Assembly (NCBI GenBank): GCA_009746045.1
Contig: RPFO01000264.1
Coordinates: 241,001 to 305,000 of the forward strand
DNA: 64,000 nt
DNA from: Mesostigma viride
Taxonomy: Eukaryota > Streptophyta > Mesostigmatophyceae > Mesostigmatales > Mesostigmataceae
Direction: 5' to 3'
The position numbers were made by a program, and so were the translations under genes. Positions 19,969 to 30,800 of the stretch are shown one piece after another. The first letter of the stretch is position 1. Each line of letters opens with the position of its first letter. The notes beneath the pieces are model-generated. The model was not told where the DNA came from and searched no databases. It saw only the letters and a program-made list of their open reading frames with translations.

Positions 19969-22900
19969 ATGAACACGCCCATCACGCCATGGCGATACAA
20001 GAAGGATGCCACGAAGATTGCTGGAGCCGCCATCGGCCATCGCTTCATATGTGCGCGTGGCATCAACACGAAAGACGCCAACGAGTATGCACACTACAGC
20101 AACCTTGCGGACTTTCAGCGGATCTACGCAGAATGTGCTGCTCACCCCGTTCGCCGAACACTCGAAGAAATCATTCAACCAGACGACCCCTCTTGGGTGT
20201 ACGTCGACATCGATGATAAAGTCGACCCAAACGACGAGCGGCTAACAGGCATCAATTACCCAACCCACTAAGTTTCGCAACGTCCACGACGCTTACTGCC
20301 GCGACGTATTGAAAATCTCTAGCGACGGTTTTCGATACGAGGTCAGCACAGCCTCACGCATGAAGAAGGATTTTTTAAAGTCGTCTTTCCACATCGTCGT
20401 GCGAGGGCTCGTGCTGGCCGACCTGGACGCGAGGGTGTATTGGTACAGCGGTCTCACCGACTTCATCAAGCGCGCTTCGTTCGACAGCTCCTCTCCGGTT
20501 CACGAGGACGCACACGAGCTGCTGAAATTCAAGGTGAACGGCCAAGAGCAATTCGACGAAATATGCCGCCACCCATCTGATTTCTTTGGCGAAATGGACA
20601 CGGTGATCGACGAGGCTGTCTACAGGAGAGACAGTCTTTTCCGCTGCGTTGGGATGCACAAGTTCGGAGACACCGACCGTCTAGGAATTCTTCGCACATG
20701 CGACGGTTCCTCAAGTGATTTCTTCGACCATCTGATCAACATCTACTCGCCTGACGACGTCGCTGGAGGGGTGGTGGTGAGCGCGCCCCCAGACTGGGCA
20801 GCATCGCTGAAAAGGAGAGGGGTTCGCGGACGTCGCGGATGCACGGTGAAGGCTGCTGGAAATGACATCGACATCTCGGCATCAATTGCTGCGATGGAGA
20901 AGGTGGCCCCCGAGTGTGACTATCTCGAGTGTGGTTTCATCGAGATGTCGCCGGACGTGAAGCTCATCAGGGTGAAATACCAGCAAAACGACAACCACGT
21001 CTGCCTCATCTGCCGCAAGGTCCACGAGAAGAACGAAGAACGGCCCATTCACACTCCAGTACCCGAGCGGGCAGGTGTTCTACGACTGCTACAGGAAGTC
21101 TGCTAACGACCGGAAGCTGGAGATTGCACCTCCTGTCTTGGAGCGATTGGAATCTGACAATGTGCCGTTCACTCACACCTACTCACTAGAGAAAATTCGG
21201 CCCTTTGACCGGGATTTGGACCGGGATGCACTTTTGGGGGGTCCACACAAGAGCACCATTCTCGTCCAGTACAACTGTGGGACAGGTAAATCAGAGCGGA
21301 TCCACGAGCTGGTCAACGAGGCGGTGAGAAAGGACCCTAGCATTTGCGTGTGTTGCGTCATCGCTATAACATCAGCCTCTCCAAGGAGGAGGATCGCAAC
21401 TACAAGTCTCTGGGCGAGGGTGGGAGGACGATTATTTGGGAGAACAATGCATTCCACATCCTGTACAGCGACCCAAACTTTCGTCACTACCTAAGCGGCT
21501 CCAAAGGGGTGATTTCTGATGGTGCTCATCGTTCTCAACAGCATCCTGCGCCTCACCGATCAGCCCTTTGATCTCCTCATCCTTGACGAGATTTACAACA
21601 CACTGACCGCCCTGTCCCAGCGCTACGTGGAGAACCGTCGCGAAGTGCTGAAAAAGTTCGTCCGTCTGATTGAGACATCCAAGGTGGTGATCGCGCTTGA
21701 CGCGACGGTCACGCGGAAGGTGTACGAGTTCATCGAGGCCTATCGCGCACAGGACAACCTGGAGGTGGAGTGCAACACCTTCAAACGGTCCACCAACAGG
21801 ACCCTGCGATGGATCCATGTGACATCCGAGAAGAACTGGCGAAAGGTGTGCGTGGACCGGTTCGTCTCTGAGTGTGAGAGGAGGATTGAGGCGGGGGAGA
21901 GGATTTTCTGTCCTATGTCGGGCAAGAAAGAGGCGGCGATGGTGTACGAGGCACTCAAGCCTTTCTTGGATCAGCGCAAGAATGGGCGCCTGTACACTAG
22001 CACCATACAGATGTGGTGGTAAAATGGCCTGACGGAGTATGGTGCAGATGGAGCAAGGAAGACCTAGAGGTGGGCGCCAATGCTGCCTGGGCGGACTTGG
22101 ACTACCTGATTTTCAGTCCGACGATCACTGTTGGGGTTTCCTACACCGAGCACACGTTCGACAGCATGGTGGGGCTGTTCATCAATGGCGACTACTATGC
22201 GAGCTACACCACGACACTGCAGCAGATATTTAGGGTGCGGCACCTCGTCAAGGGCGAAATGGTCATCTTCTACCGAGACGCTACTTCGATTCTGGACAGG
22301 CCTCCGACGGACTACAACACGAATGCGAGAACATGATCTCAGGAGACACCGCGCTCATCCAGCTACTTTTCGACGACACAGACGTGGTGTGTGACTGGGC
22401 AGCAGACAAGTCGCGCATCTACGACAGAGACTGCCCCAAGTTCCGCCTCTTCTGCAGAAACCAGCAAGATCTCGCGGTATCCCGGTCCCACTACAAGGGC
22501 AACCTGCTGACTGAGGACTATGGCATCGAGGTGGCGGGGGTGGAGGAATTAGGTGATGTCGAGGGCCCGCCGCTCCCTGTCCTAGAAGATCCTGACAAGG
22601 GCAGGGAGGTGGTGATGTTGAGCGAGGAGGAGTACGAGGATCTCGAGGGGAGAATCGGCGGACCTGTGCCGCTTACACCGTACGAAGTGCGCCTCAAGAC
22701 GGTGTACGAGCTGGCTCATCGGTCCTACATGATACCACTCGACCGTTTCGACGACGATCTTCCTCGAATCCTGGACAAGGAGATGGGTAGAAAGGCATAT
22801 GCTGGCATCCGGCAATACTAAAAAATAACCGGGCTTGGAACCAAGGAACATTTCAGAGACAGCCTGTTGATCCTGCAAAAGTCGGAGTCGCTATTTGATC

Positions 22901-23385
22901 TGAAGACGTACTCCCGTTTTGGGCTCGCACAGTCTCTGGCTATTACCCTCAAGCTACTAGAAGGCACGCCCATCATCGACTTCATCACGACGGCTGATCC
23001 GTCCAATCTCGCAATGAAGTTGTCTCGCGAGGAGACGTTAGCCTTAGGAAACAAAATTGATAGGGAAATTGCCGACAAGGCCTGGTTCATGCGCGCAACT
23101 TTTGGATACCAGAGGAGAGCAGGCGATGCTGGTAGCCTGTCGTTCGCTCAATGCAGCGGGCTCATTAACAGATTGGTTAGCCCAACTCAGGGAATTTCTG
23201 CGAAGGTAGCAAAGTGCAACAACCGCTGCGGTGGTTACTTGGAAATTTCGAAGGTGGAAATGCATTCTTTTCTTGATCGATACAGGCCATCGTGGTGGGG
23301 CGATGAGAGGGATTTTTCTCTCGGCTCCCTATCTGGTCTTTCCATGGATGAAATCGCCCAGTTTCTTTCCGGGGGCGATAAGTAA
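19969..23385 (+). pseudogene. primase-helicase (UL52-type primase plus UL9-type helicase), broken
   Basis: A replication protein of roughly 1100 residues can be followed through six frame changes and one in-frame TAA (22819). Primase part: the metal-binding WVYVDIDDK (about 20195), KSSFHIVV (about 20380), VYRRDSLFRCVG (about 20620-20655) and a zinc-binding segment CLICRKVHE (about 21003), the order seen in archaeo-eukaryotic primases of the herpesvirus UL52 and large DNA virus type. Helicase part: Walker A YNCGTGKSE (about 21270), Walker B LLILDEIY (about 21577), VVIALDA (about 21685), SPTITVGVSY (about 22112) and QQIFRVR (about 22218), as in UL9-type superfamily 2 origin-binding helicases. 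The last 350 residues are unassigned. The frame changes are not at long homopolymers, so most are probably real decay. The start is the ATG at 19969 behind a TATA box. The AATAAA is at 23397. Confidence 0.75.
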
Positions 23386-23396
23386 ATAGTATCTTT

Positions 23397-23402
23397 AATA
23401 AA
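23397..23402 (+). terminator. AATAAA after the primase-helicase
   Basis: The hexamer lies 12 bases after the stop codon. All three large genes of the virus-like block end with this type of signal, whereas many green-algal genes use TGTAA. Confidence 0.35.
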
Positions 23403-23412
23403 ACGAATTTCC

Positions 23413-23610
23413 GCTCAACCCCTGGCAGCAAACACGCGTCAGTCATCGAGCGTGTCGACAAATTGGGCGTAATCTTCTTAAGAGTAAGAACGTGCAATTT
23501 GTCGACATCCTCTCAACGCCTGGCAGCAACTATGTTCTCAGTCATTGAGTGTGTCGACAAATTGGGCGTAATCTTCTTAAGAGTAAGAACGTGCAATTTG
23601 TCGACATCCT
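23413..23610. repeat. 99-bp hairpin repeat, two copies, at the right end of the virus-like block
   Basis: Two tandem copies (offset exactly 99) each contain an inverted repeat: TGTCGACAAATTG (23453-23465; 23552-23564) and CAATTTGTCGACA (23495-23507; 23594-23606) around a 29-base loop that is itself partly symmetric (TTCTTAAGAGTAAGAA). The copies differ mainly in about ten bases at their left side. The position, right after the last gene and its poly(A) signal, suggests an end structure, a replication site or a recombinase site of the element. Confidence 0.8.
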
Positions 23611-23895
23611 CTCAACCCCTAACCCCCCCCCCTCGTTTGTGCATTGGTGACAGATGGAAGCGTTATGGGATGGTGACAGATGACAGCAGAATACCATGGT
23701 GCATTTTCCGAGTCGAGATGACGGAATTATGCTAGTTGCGATGACGGAATGATGACGGAATGATGACTGATGACTGAATCTAATTAATTAATTAATTAAT
23801 GCACATACATTGCACATATAATTGCCATGCATGTGGCAAGGAATATTACTTGCGTAGCCAGCAGTAGTTTTGTTTTACTTGTTGTATTTTATTTG
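23611..23895. other. non-coding stretch with simple repeats
   Basis: A run of ten C (23622-23631), GATGACGGAATGATGAC repeats (about 23725-23775) and (TTAA)n near 23780-23800. No gene is seen. Confidence 0.5.
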
Positions 23896-23903
23896 TGAGG
23901 CTG

Positions 23904-25332
23904 CAGCGTTTCTAGTAGAGGTTTTTAGGAAACGTCGAAATGTTGACTTTTGCCCCTGACCCTTCCGTCAAAATGTTGACTTTTTGCCCCGGCGTAGCGT
24001 CAACGTTTTACTTGTTGCCCCGGCGTAGCGTCAAACATGATGATCGCTTTTTTTGGGGGGGGGGGCTGGCCTAGGCCTGCTAGTTTGGGGAATAGCTTGC
24101 AAATGTAGACGTTATGTCATTGATAACAGAGGGAGAAAGGAGCGTCATGACTCATGTGGTGTTGGTACCACAACAACGTGCGTTTATTAAAATGATTAAA
24201 TTATAGCCTGAGCCTTTTTAAAAGCCACCGTATCAAAACCCAGCAGTCGCGTGGAAATAAGACATGATAATGATGATATAATCCGGATCACAGGCATTGC
24301 CCGTGCGACTCTGCCAGTGTGCCTCTAGGGCATAAGCCGTAGGATAAAACAAACAAGTCACACGTGTCAAAAGTGCAGGGCTGACCGCACCCAATAGACG
24401 CTGCAAACATTATGCCCATCAAAGCCAACTGCCTGATCCGCTTGTTGTTGCCAGGTTGCTTTCTCCTGCCGCGCTCGAAGTTTTCTTCCCAGATTTCCCT
24501 CCGCCAGAGACGGCCGACCCTCGTCCCGCAGTTTCAGTTGCTGTATCCGCAGGCGCTTTCTCAGTGCCGCTTTCGTTCTCCCCCACATCAACCGCCTCGT
24601 CAAGCTCTTCTCTCGCCCGCTTGGCACGATGGTGCTTACCCTGCCTATCATCCGCCAACCAAAATCCTGCCAACATCCACGACATCCTTTCCGCATCATC
24701 CGAAGCCGGTCCACCCAGTTTCTTTTTAAACAAGCTAGCGATGGACTCTGACTTGAAAGATACAGCACCTTTTTTGTTAGCCATTCTTTACCGCAATATT
24801 TTAAAAGTAAAACGCATCCATTGGAAACGACCTAATGCGAGCTGCGACGATTAAAGTATCGCTTCGCCTGCATTTGCCCTCGGTAATCTGTTGCTGGCTT
24901 GCTGCGTCCTTTTACCTCCACTGCACCGTGACAGGCAAAGCCTAGAACAGTGCCAAGTGCCTGATGTGTGTCTCAGAAAGACCTGCTGGCAAACAAACTA
25001 GCAAGATTTTCGCACCGTATCATGAATGTTCCAGACAGCTAGTATAGTCCAGTAACAAGGAGTATATTGCACAAGTACTAGTGGTTGACGCTGCGCCCCT
25101 ACCCCCCGGTCCAGTGACGCCGCGCCTCATGGCGCTCGTCAGTTGACGCCGAGCCCCTTGTGTTCAAAACCCGTTTGACGCACGAACACTTCGCGAACGT
25201 CAAAATGTTGATGATTCGGCATTTTTTTGGCGTCAAAGTGTTGATGTTTTACCCTAAAATGTTGACGTCTCATGGCGAAATTTGTGTTTTGCCTCAACAT
25301 TTTACGAAAACGTCACGTTACTAGAAACACTG
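23904..25332. mobile_element. hAT-like element with 8-bp target duplication
   Basis: The ends are CAGCGTTTCTAGTA (23904) and, on the other strand from 25332, CAGTGTTTCTAGTA. TGAGGCTG flanks both sides (23896-23903 and 25333-25340). CAGNG ends with an 8-bp duplication are the signature of hAT transposons. Subterminal regions are full of the short word ATGTTGA(C/T), which may bind the transposase. The only sizable frame inside is the 121-codon one at 24419-24784 on the minus strand. No transposase core (hAT dimerisation domain) is seen, so the element is non-autonomous. Confidence 0.8.
24419..24784 (-). CDS. first-exon-like frame inside the hAT-like element
   Basis: 121 codons start MANKKGAVSFKSESIASLF and continue into a charged, low-complexity part. 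The start is preceded by an A/T-rich stretch. I do not recognise the protein. In an internally deleted hAT element such a piece could be the surviving N-terminal exon of the transposase, but no BED zinc finger is visible in it. Confidence 0.3.
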   Translation of the reverse strand: MANKKGAVSFKSESIASLFKKKLGGPASDDAERMSWMLAGFWLADDRQGKHHRAKRAREELDEAVDVGENESGTEKAPADTATETAGRGSAVSGGGKSGKKTSSAAGESNLATTSGSGSWL

Positions 25333-25375
25333 TGAGGCTGGTTGGAAAATAAAGGAGGTTGCTTCGTCGTTGCTC

Positions 25376-25921
25376 ATGGAGCTGTCCCCTGAGTTTGAGC
25401 GTATCATTGGCTGGCTGCTACTTCGGCCAGGGCAGCGACGCAGACGGTTTAGATGGTCTGCCATGTGCTTCCTCCAGCGGCGCTTTGTTTATGACTGTTG
25501 GCTGACTCACCTCATCACCTGCTGCGGGATGGACATGTCTGCCTTCCCCACCCGGGGTCGTTCGGAAACACCCCCTGCGCCTCGACCTCTCCCCGCTCAC
25601 GCCCACGGTCCTCCACTTGGCACGGCGCAGCCTGCAGGGGAGGACATGACCCAGATGATGCTCAGGGACCACCTGAAGGAGCTGCGCCATGCGTGCGCGC
25701 CGCAACCGCAGGTAATCCTAGAAAATGGGAAGCCAGCCACTGTAGGGGTCGCCTTGCAAATCACTACCCACAGAACGGCAACCACAGGTAAATACCTGCA
25801 GCCCCTTTCCCTGTTGCAGTCGCTTCTTCTTTTTCGCCTTGCATCGCCTCCAAGAAAGGTTCCCTGCTGGCAAGCATTCTGGCCGCAGCTGCGGCATAGT
25901 ATAGAAGGCAAGGCATGCTAG
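25376..25921 (+). CDS. possible exon of an unrecognised gene
   Basis: An open + frame of about 180 codons starts near an ATG at 25376 (MELSPEFERIIGW) and contains MTQMMLRDHLKELRHA followed by VILENGKPATVGVALQI. It reads as plausible protein up to about 25790, where ACAGGTAAAT could be a splice donor. No family is recognised. The gene may be interrupted upstream by the hAT-like element, which ends 44 bases before the ATG. Confidence 0.25.
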   Translation: MELSPEFERIIGWLLLRPGQRRRRFRWSAMCFLQRRFVYDCWLTHLITCCGMDMSAFPTRGRSETPPAPRPLPAHAHGPPLGTAQPAGEDMTQMMLRDHLKELRHACAPQPQVILENGKPATVGVALQITTHRTATTGKYLQPLSLLQSLLLFRLASPPRKVPCWQAFWPQLRHSIEGKAC

Positions 25922-27108
25922 CGTATACGCGCTAGCGTGTGCTACAGGCTCGTGTAGCAGAAAATATACTAGCAAACACTTCTGCTGATCATTTTGTTTT
26001 CCTCGGAGCATAACAAGACGTGCGCGGTGCACCCAGAGGCATGCCCCTGCACGCCCCTGCACGTGTGTGGTCTGGCCGGGAGCACTTGTTTTCTGCACAG
26101 CTTCTCTTCTGCTTGGGGAAGTTGGTCCGTTGTGGGCAGCCGTAGACAGTCATGCGATATCTATGGTTGGCTCTGCTTCCTGGACTGGCTCCAACAATGT
26201 CCCATGCGTTAAAGCATGTCGAGACGCTGTGCGGTGAAAGGTGAACAAACTGGGGCTTGTAAGGGGAGAGAGCGGCTCTGATCTAGCGCCTCTGTTCTAG
26301 CGGCTCTATTCTAGCGCCTCTATTCTAGCGACTCTCATCTAGTGGCTCTATTCTAGTGGCTCTATTCTAGCGGCTCTATTCTAGTGGCTCTAATCTAGCG
26401 GCTCTATTCTAGTGGCTCTAATCTAGTGGTTCTGTTCTAGTGGCTCTAATCTAGTGGCTCCATACTAGTGGCTCTATTCTAGCGGCTCTATTCTAGTGGC
26501 TCTATACCGAGCGTTTCCATTTTAGCGGTTCTATTTCTAGCTGCTCTTTTTCTTGAAGGGGATTGCTCACCCTTGCCGGTTCATGGACGTCCTTGGAAGC
26601 CGGTGTTCCTCTCTGCCCACTTAGGTGAGATTAGGTGAGATTTGGGGCCGGATTCGTTTTGTTGACTTGCGAACTTTGATGGCACCTTCAACTGTGGCCT
26701 TCTAGTAATGCACCATGCGGTCTAGTGTGATCATTCCAAGTGCTTAAGCTGGCAGGTCTAAGGGCTCAGTCAGGCCCCATGCCGGCGCCCTGAAGGTGGG
26801 CAAGTCCAACAAGTGGTTCCGGTAGTTCTGTTTCGCCTTTCAGCCTACCTAATCTTCCAATAAACAAGGGAGAGGGGCATTGATCCCATCCACATGTACC
26901 TTCACTGCCTTGTTTCACTCCAATAAATGAGGGAAATGGGGCGTCCATTTCATATACCTTTACGGAAATGTGTATTAATATCATCATAAGTGATCCCATG
27001 CACGTTCCCCTACCTTGTTTCATTCCCACACACACTCTCCCCGCGCACACATCCCACCCGCACGCAGTATACAACACACATGTACGAGCCTGCCTTGTTC
27101 TAATATAG
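25922..27108. other. non-coding stretch, minisatellite in the middle
   Basis: No gene recognised. Holds the CTCTATTCTAGTGG array at about 26270-26545. Confidence 0.4.
26270..26545. repeat. 14-15-bp minisatellite (GGCTCTATTCTAGTG)
   Basis: About eighteen imperfect copies of a unit made of CTCTATTCTAG or CTCTAATCTAG plus CGG, TGG or CGC. Confidence 0.9.
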
Positions 27109-27309
27109 GCCCCCATGTGCACTCACATCCACGATGCCCGCAACTACAATTCCCTTCTTGAGGAGGTTCGCCAGAAGCTCTCCTCCCAGGCATCTCAACA
27201 GGGGGCAGTTGCTGCTGGGCAGAGGTCCGAGGCCGACGCGTGGTGGCGCACAGCGTTTGTCTTGCAGGGGGTGACCCCCATTGAGGACAGCGAGGCAGCC
27301 ACCAGTTGA
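27109..27309 (+). CDS. possible terminal exon of an unrecognised gene
   Basis: A good acceptor (TTGTTCTAATATAG) ends at 27108 and the frame stays open for 66 codons to a TGA at 27307-27309: RNYNSLLEEVRQKLSSQ, then EADAWWRTAFVLQGV. A helical, non-repetitive protein end. It could be the last exon of the gene seen at 25.4 kb, but the link is not shown by the sequence. Confidence 0.3.
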   Translation, partial: APMCTHIHDARNYNSLLEEVRQKLSSQASQQGAVAAGQRSEADAWWRTAFVLQGVTPIEDSEAATS

Positions 27310-28860
27310 GTTATCCAACCAGTATTAATATGTGTATAAACTGTGCCACCGGGGAACTGAGCTTGGATGTGGGTGAACTATCACCATGGTAACTGTGCCA
27401 TCAGGCAAGTGTGCCATCAGGTAAGGGAACCAACAATGAAGGGATTAGGGAGCCAACAGTGTGCGCGGACAGGAGCGAATTCTCATGACAATGTGGTACA
27501 AATTCTTATGACAGTGTGATGCAAATTCTTATGACTATGTGATGCACATTCTCATGACAATATGTTAGTACTTCCTGGCTGGATCTTTTCCCTGGATGTT
27601 ATAAGAGCTTGTCATATGAAACATGTCGGGTTGTTTGTGCAGGATGGCCTGAAAGGAACGGATTACCCGACATGGGTTGCGCTCACCAGCTGTGCAGGGC
27701 TGGGGAGGATGGGGGCTGCTGAAAGGGGGTAGGGGATGGGGGGGGCAGAAGGGGGGGGGGGAGGTATGTTGGGGAAAAGCAATGACGGTGGCTTGGACCG
27801 TCAGGCTTGCACTGTCACAGCCGACACGGCACACCCACCCTCGTGGGTGCGCCACCACATCAGCTGCATTCCCTGCGTGCCACGTGGCACGGGATAAAGC
27901 GTGGCTGTCTATGGTGACATCTGTGTATTCTATGTTTGATCACTTAGATCAAGGAAGCTGATTTTGCTTATCCGTGAATTGCTTTTCTTCTTAACATATG
28001 GCAATATATGATTATCATAGTACCTCTATATGTACAGTTATAGTATCTGATGATGATGCCTGTTGTCACCTCGACGCTCCGCTCAAAGCCTGTCAAAACA
28101 CGGGGAAGGTCGACCCGGATCCATCCCTTGAGCATTTCTGCCAGTGCATACATGTCTACTCAAAGCAGATATGTGATTGGATTGGCTTCTTTTTTGAAGC
28201 ATCGCAGTGCAAATTAGATTAGTAGAATAATCTACTACTATTTGTAGCCTGCCTGCCTGCACATACAAAGCCTTGCAGGCGCTGGGTTTCAACATGCAAA
28301 AAAAATTTATATCCTCCTATGGAAGCGCTTGATTGCAATTATGAAATTCTCCATGTTGCCTGGAAAGTCAGGCAGGTTACTTCTCTCGCATGTTATTTTC
28401 TCGCCGGCGTTTCAAGTGCGTTGAACCTTTGCCCACAAGCCCTGTTCTCTGGACTGGCTAGCCCTGTTCTCTCAAGTGAGACAACTATTCCCCCGCTAAC
28501 GTTCGCCCTGTTCTCTGGGCTCCTGGCGTCTGTTGGACTTCTCTTTCCTGCTGGCATGCCTCTCGTGTTCTGGCGTGTACCAGTGGGCAGGTGACGCAGA
28601 ACGCCATGCAGGAAATAAAAAATGTCATGAAGAGATTATGTTCTTTACTTGGACCACGAGTGCGCGAGCCTGCGCTGCCTTGTGGGACTGGAATCTTTGG
28701 GCAATTGGTTAAAGGCATGTGGCATGGAAATGTTGTCTAGCTGGGCTTAATAGCGGCAGTGGCCAATGTTGAAGAGATGATCACCAAGGGTTAATTCCTT
28801 GCATAGTGCACACATTAATACCTTGCATAGTGCATGTGGGTTGTGGGTTAACCCTGGGTA
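27310..28860. other. non-coding stretch
   Basis: No gene recognised. Contains a G-rich tract (about 27700-27775). Short frames are not convincing. Confidence 0.35.
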
Positions 28861-28861
28861 T

Positions 28862-29035
28862 TCTGATCAGACACTCCGCAAAGGTGAAAACCTTTGCGTT
28901 CAGTGCCAGGCCGCGGAAAACGCGGAAAACGCGATCTGCAAATGAATCCGACCTGAATCGAACTGGGGACCTCTCGCTGGGTATGCCCCTAGAAACCCTC
29001 AGGCTTCGGGAGAGGCCTTTAAGACTTTCCCAAAC
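28862..29035. repeat. dispersed repeat with a tRNA-like B box
   Basis: Shares about 125 bases (ATCAGACACTCCGCAAAGGT..., GCCGCGGAAAACGCGGAAAA..., CTGGGGACCTCTCGC) with a copy at 52860-52938 and 54090-54140 that is split by a LINE. On the minus strand it contains GTTCGATTC preceded by GAGAGGTCCCC, like the 3' half of a tRNA, so it may be a tRNA-derived short element (SINE). No full tRNA fold is present. Confidence 0.5.
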
Positions 29036-29335
29036 CGGAACCTCTAAATGTGTTCCAAGCCCTGTCCAAGCCTATCTGTGGGCTCTGGACCATGGGGCAG
29101 CCTTACTGCATCCGCTATGAGTCAGCCATGCTTTGCCCATGCAGAGAGCCACTCTCTGCTGAGACGCCATCATGCCCTAGCCATTGCTTAGCTCGCGAGC
29201 AGGCCGAGAAGGCAGACGCTCAGCAGATGGTAAAGGACCTGCGCAGCTGCCAGCAGAAGCACGACGGCAAGGGGGCCTGGTTCTGGTAAAAGCGCCTCGG
29301 GCACCCGGACGGCCTCGTCCGGCCCCACCGCCACG

Positions 29336-30800
29336 ATGTTCCCGGCGCACCGGCCAAGCGGCTTCGTACCTGGGCCGACCGCGGCCACTGCCGAGGTCGT
29401 GGGGACAGCTGCGCCGCCCCCGCCCCTGCTCCCAGCCGCCACCGCCCGCCCGGCTGCCCTGGTCGGCGGCCCCGCCGGGCCCCCGGCCCCGCTCAGGTCA
29501 GCGGCGGACTACCTGGTCCCCTCGCTGATCGGCCCGCTTGGCGACCCGTCAGACATGCCTCCTTTCACCTCCCGCGAGGTCACGGAGGCGGTCCAGCGTC
29601 TGCGTTACGACGACGCCACCGGCTCCGACGAGATTCCGGCCGCGGTTGTGAAACTTGCAGCCGAGTTCAAGGACACTGGTGTCATGCTGCTCTTCCGGGA
29701 TATCTGCAACCGCATTCTGCTGTCGTCGCAACCGCCTCCATGCAGCGGCCTGGCAACACAGTTTTCGCACGATGCTGTACAAGAACAAGGGGTCACCAGC
29801 CGACCCCGGTAACTACAGAGGGGTGTGCATCCAAAGTGCCCCCCTCAAGCTTCTCATGCGGCTCATCCTGAACCGCCTGCGCACGGCCCTGGACGGTCAC
29901 CTCAGCGAGACTCAGCACGGCTTCCGTTCAGGTCGCAACACAGTACAGGCGCTCTTCGCTACTCGCCGCCTTGTGGAAGAACTGCAACGCCTTCAGCCCG
30001 GTGAGTCCCCTCTGCACCTTGTGCTGGTGGACTTCATCAAAGCCTTCGATTCGGTTTTCTGGCCTGGGCTATGGGACATCCTCGCTCTGTTCCGGCTCCC
30101 CCGCCCCCTTATTGCTGTCATCCGCAACCTGTATGAAGGGTCCACCACTTCGGTGCGCACTTCCTACGGGACCACGCCACCATGCCCTTTACAGAAGGGT
30201 GTGTGGCAGGGCTGCGTGCTGTCGCCCTACCTGTTCATTATTGTGGTCGAATACATAATGATTCAGGCGCGCAAGCGATTTGCCCGCATCGTGGGTAGGG
30301 AACCAGGGGTGCAGGTTGACAACCGTTTCTGGCATGGCGGGGCGGAAACGGAGATTCGGCTGGCGGACATCATCTATGCAGACGACACGACCCTCTTTGA
30401 GGACACTGAGCACGTGCAGACGTGGCTTGACTGCCTGGCTATCGAGGCCCGCGCAGTGGGGCTTGAGGTCAGCAAGAAGACAGAGGCTCTGGCGATTGGG
30501 CTCACTCAGCCACCGCCCGCCCTCTTTCTCCTCGACGGCTCTCGAGTCCTGTATCAGGACTGCGTCAAGCTGCTGGGCAGCCTCCTCCCCAGCTGCAAGG
30601 CTGATGTGGACCACCGCATCTCCCTCGCCTGGCACGCTTTACGCCAATACCAGGCCCTGTGGCGCAAGCCCCTGGGCAAGATAGAGAAACCGGACCTGTT
30701 TAAGGTCCTCGTCTTTCCTGTTCTTACGTATGGGGCCGAGACGTGGACCCTCACCGCCGACCTGGCCCGAACTTTTGAGTGTCGTTTCAGCAGTCTCTGA
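29336..30800 (+). pseudogene. LINE reverse transcriptase, one frameshift, C-terminus lost
   Basis: Non-LTR retrotransposon polymerase. The first frame (to 29812) carries the pre-catalytic region (DDATGSDEIPAAVVKLA). A one-base shift near 29740 leads to the second frame (to 30800) with KNKGSPADPGNYRGVC, LSETQHGFRSGRNTVQA, VLVDFIKAFDSVFW (catalytic aspartate), QGCVLSPYLF, IIYADDTTLF (catalytic YADD) and GLEVSKKTEALAIG. It ends just after TYGAETWTL, where the family normally continues for 100-200 residues. There the sequence switches to a dispersed repeat. The N-terminal endonuclease is also missing upstream. Orientation +. Relatives in the window: 32048-32533 (endonuclease) and 53069-54089 (C-terminal half). 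Confidence 0.8.
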
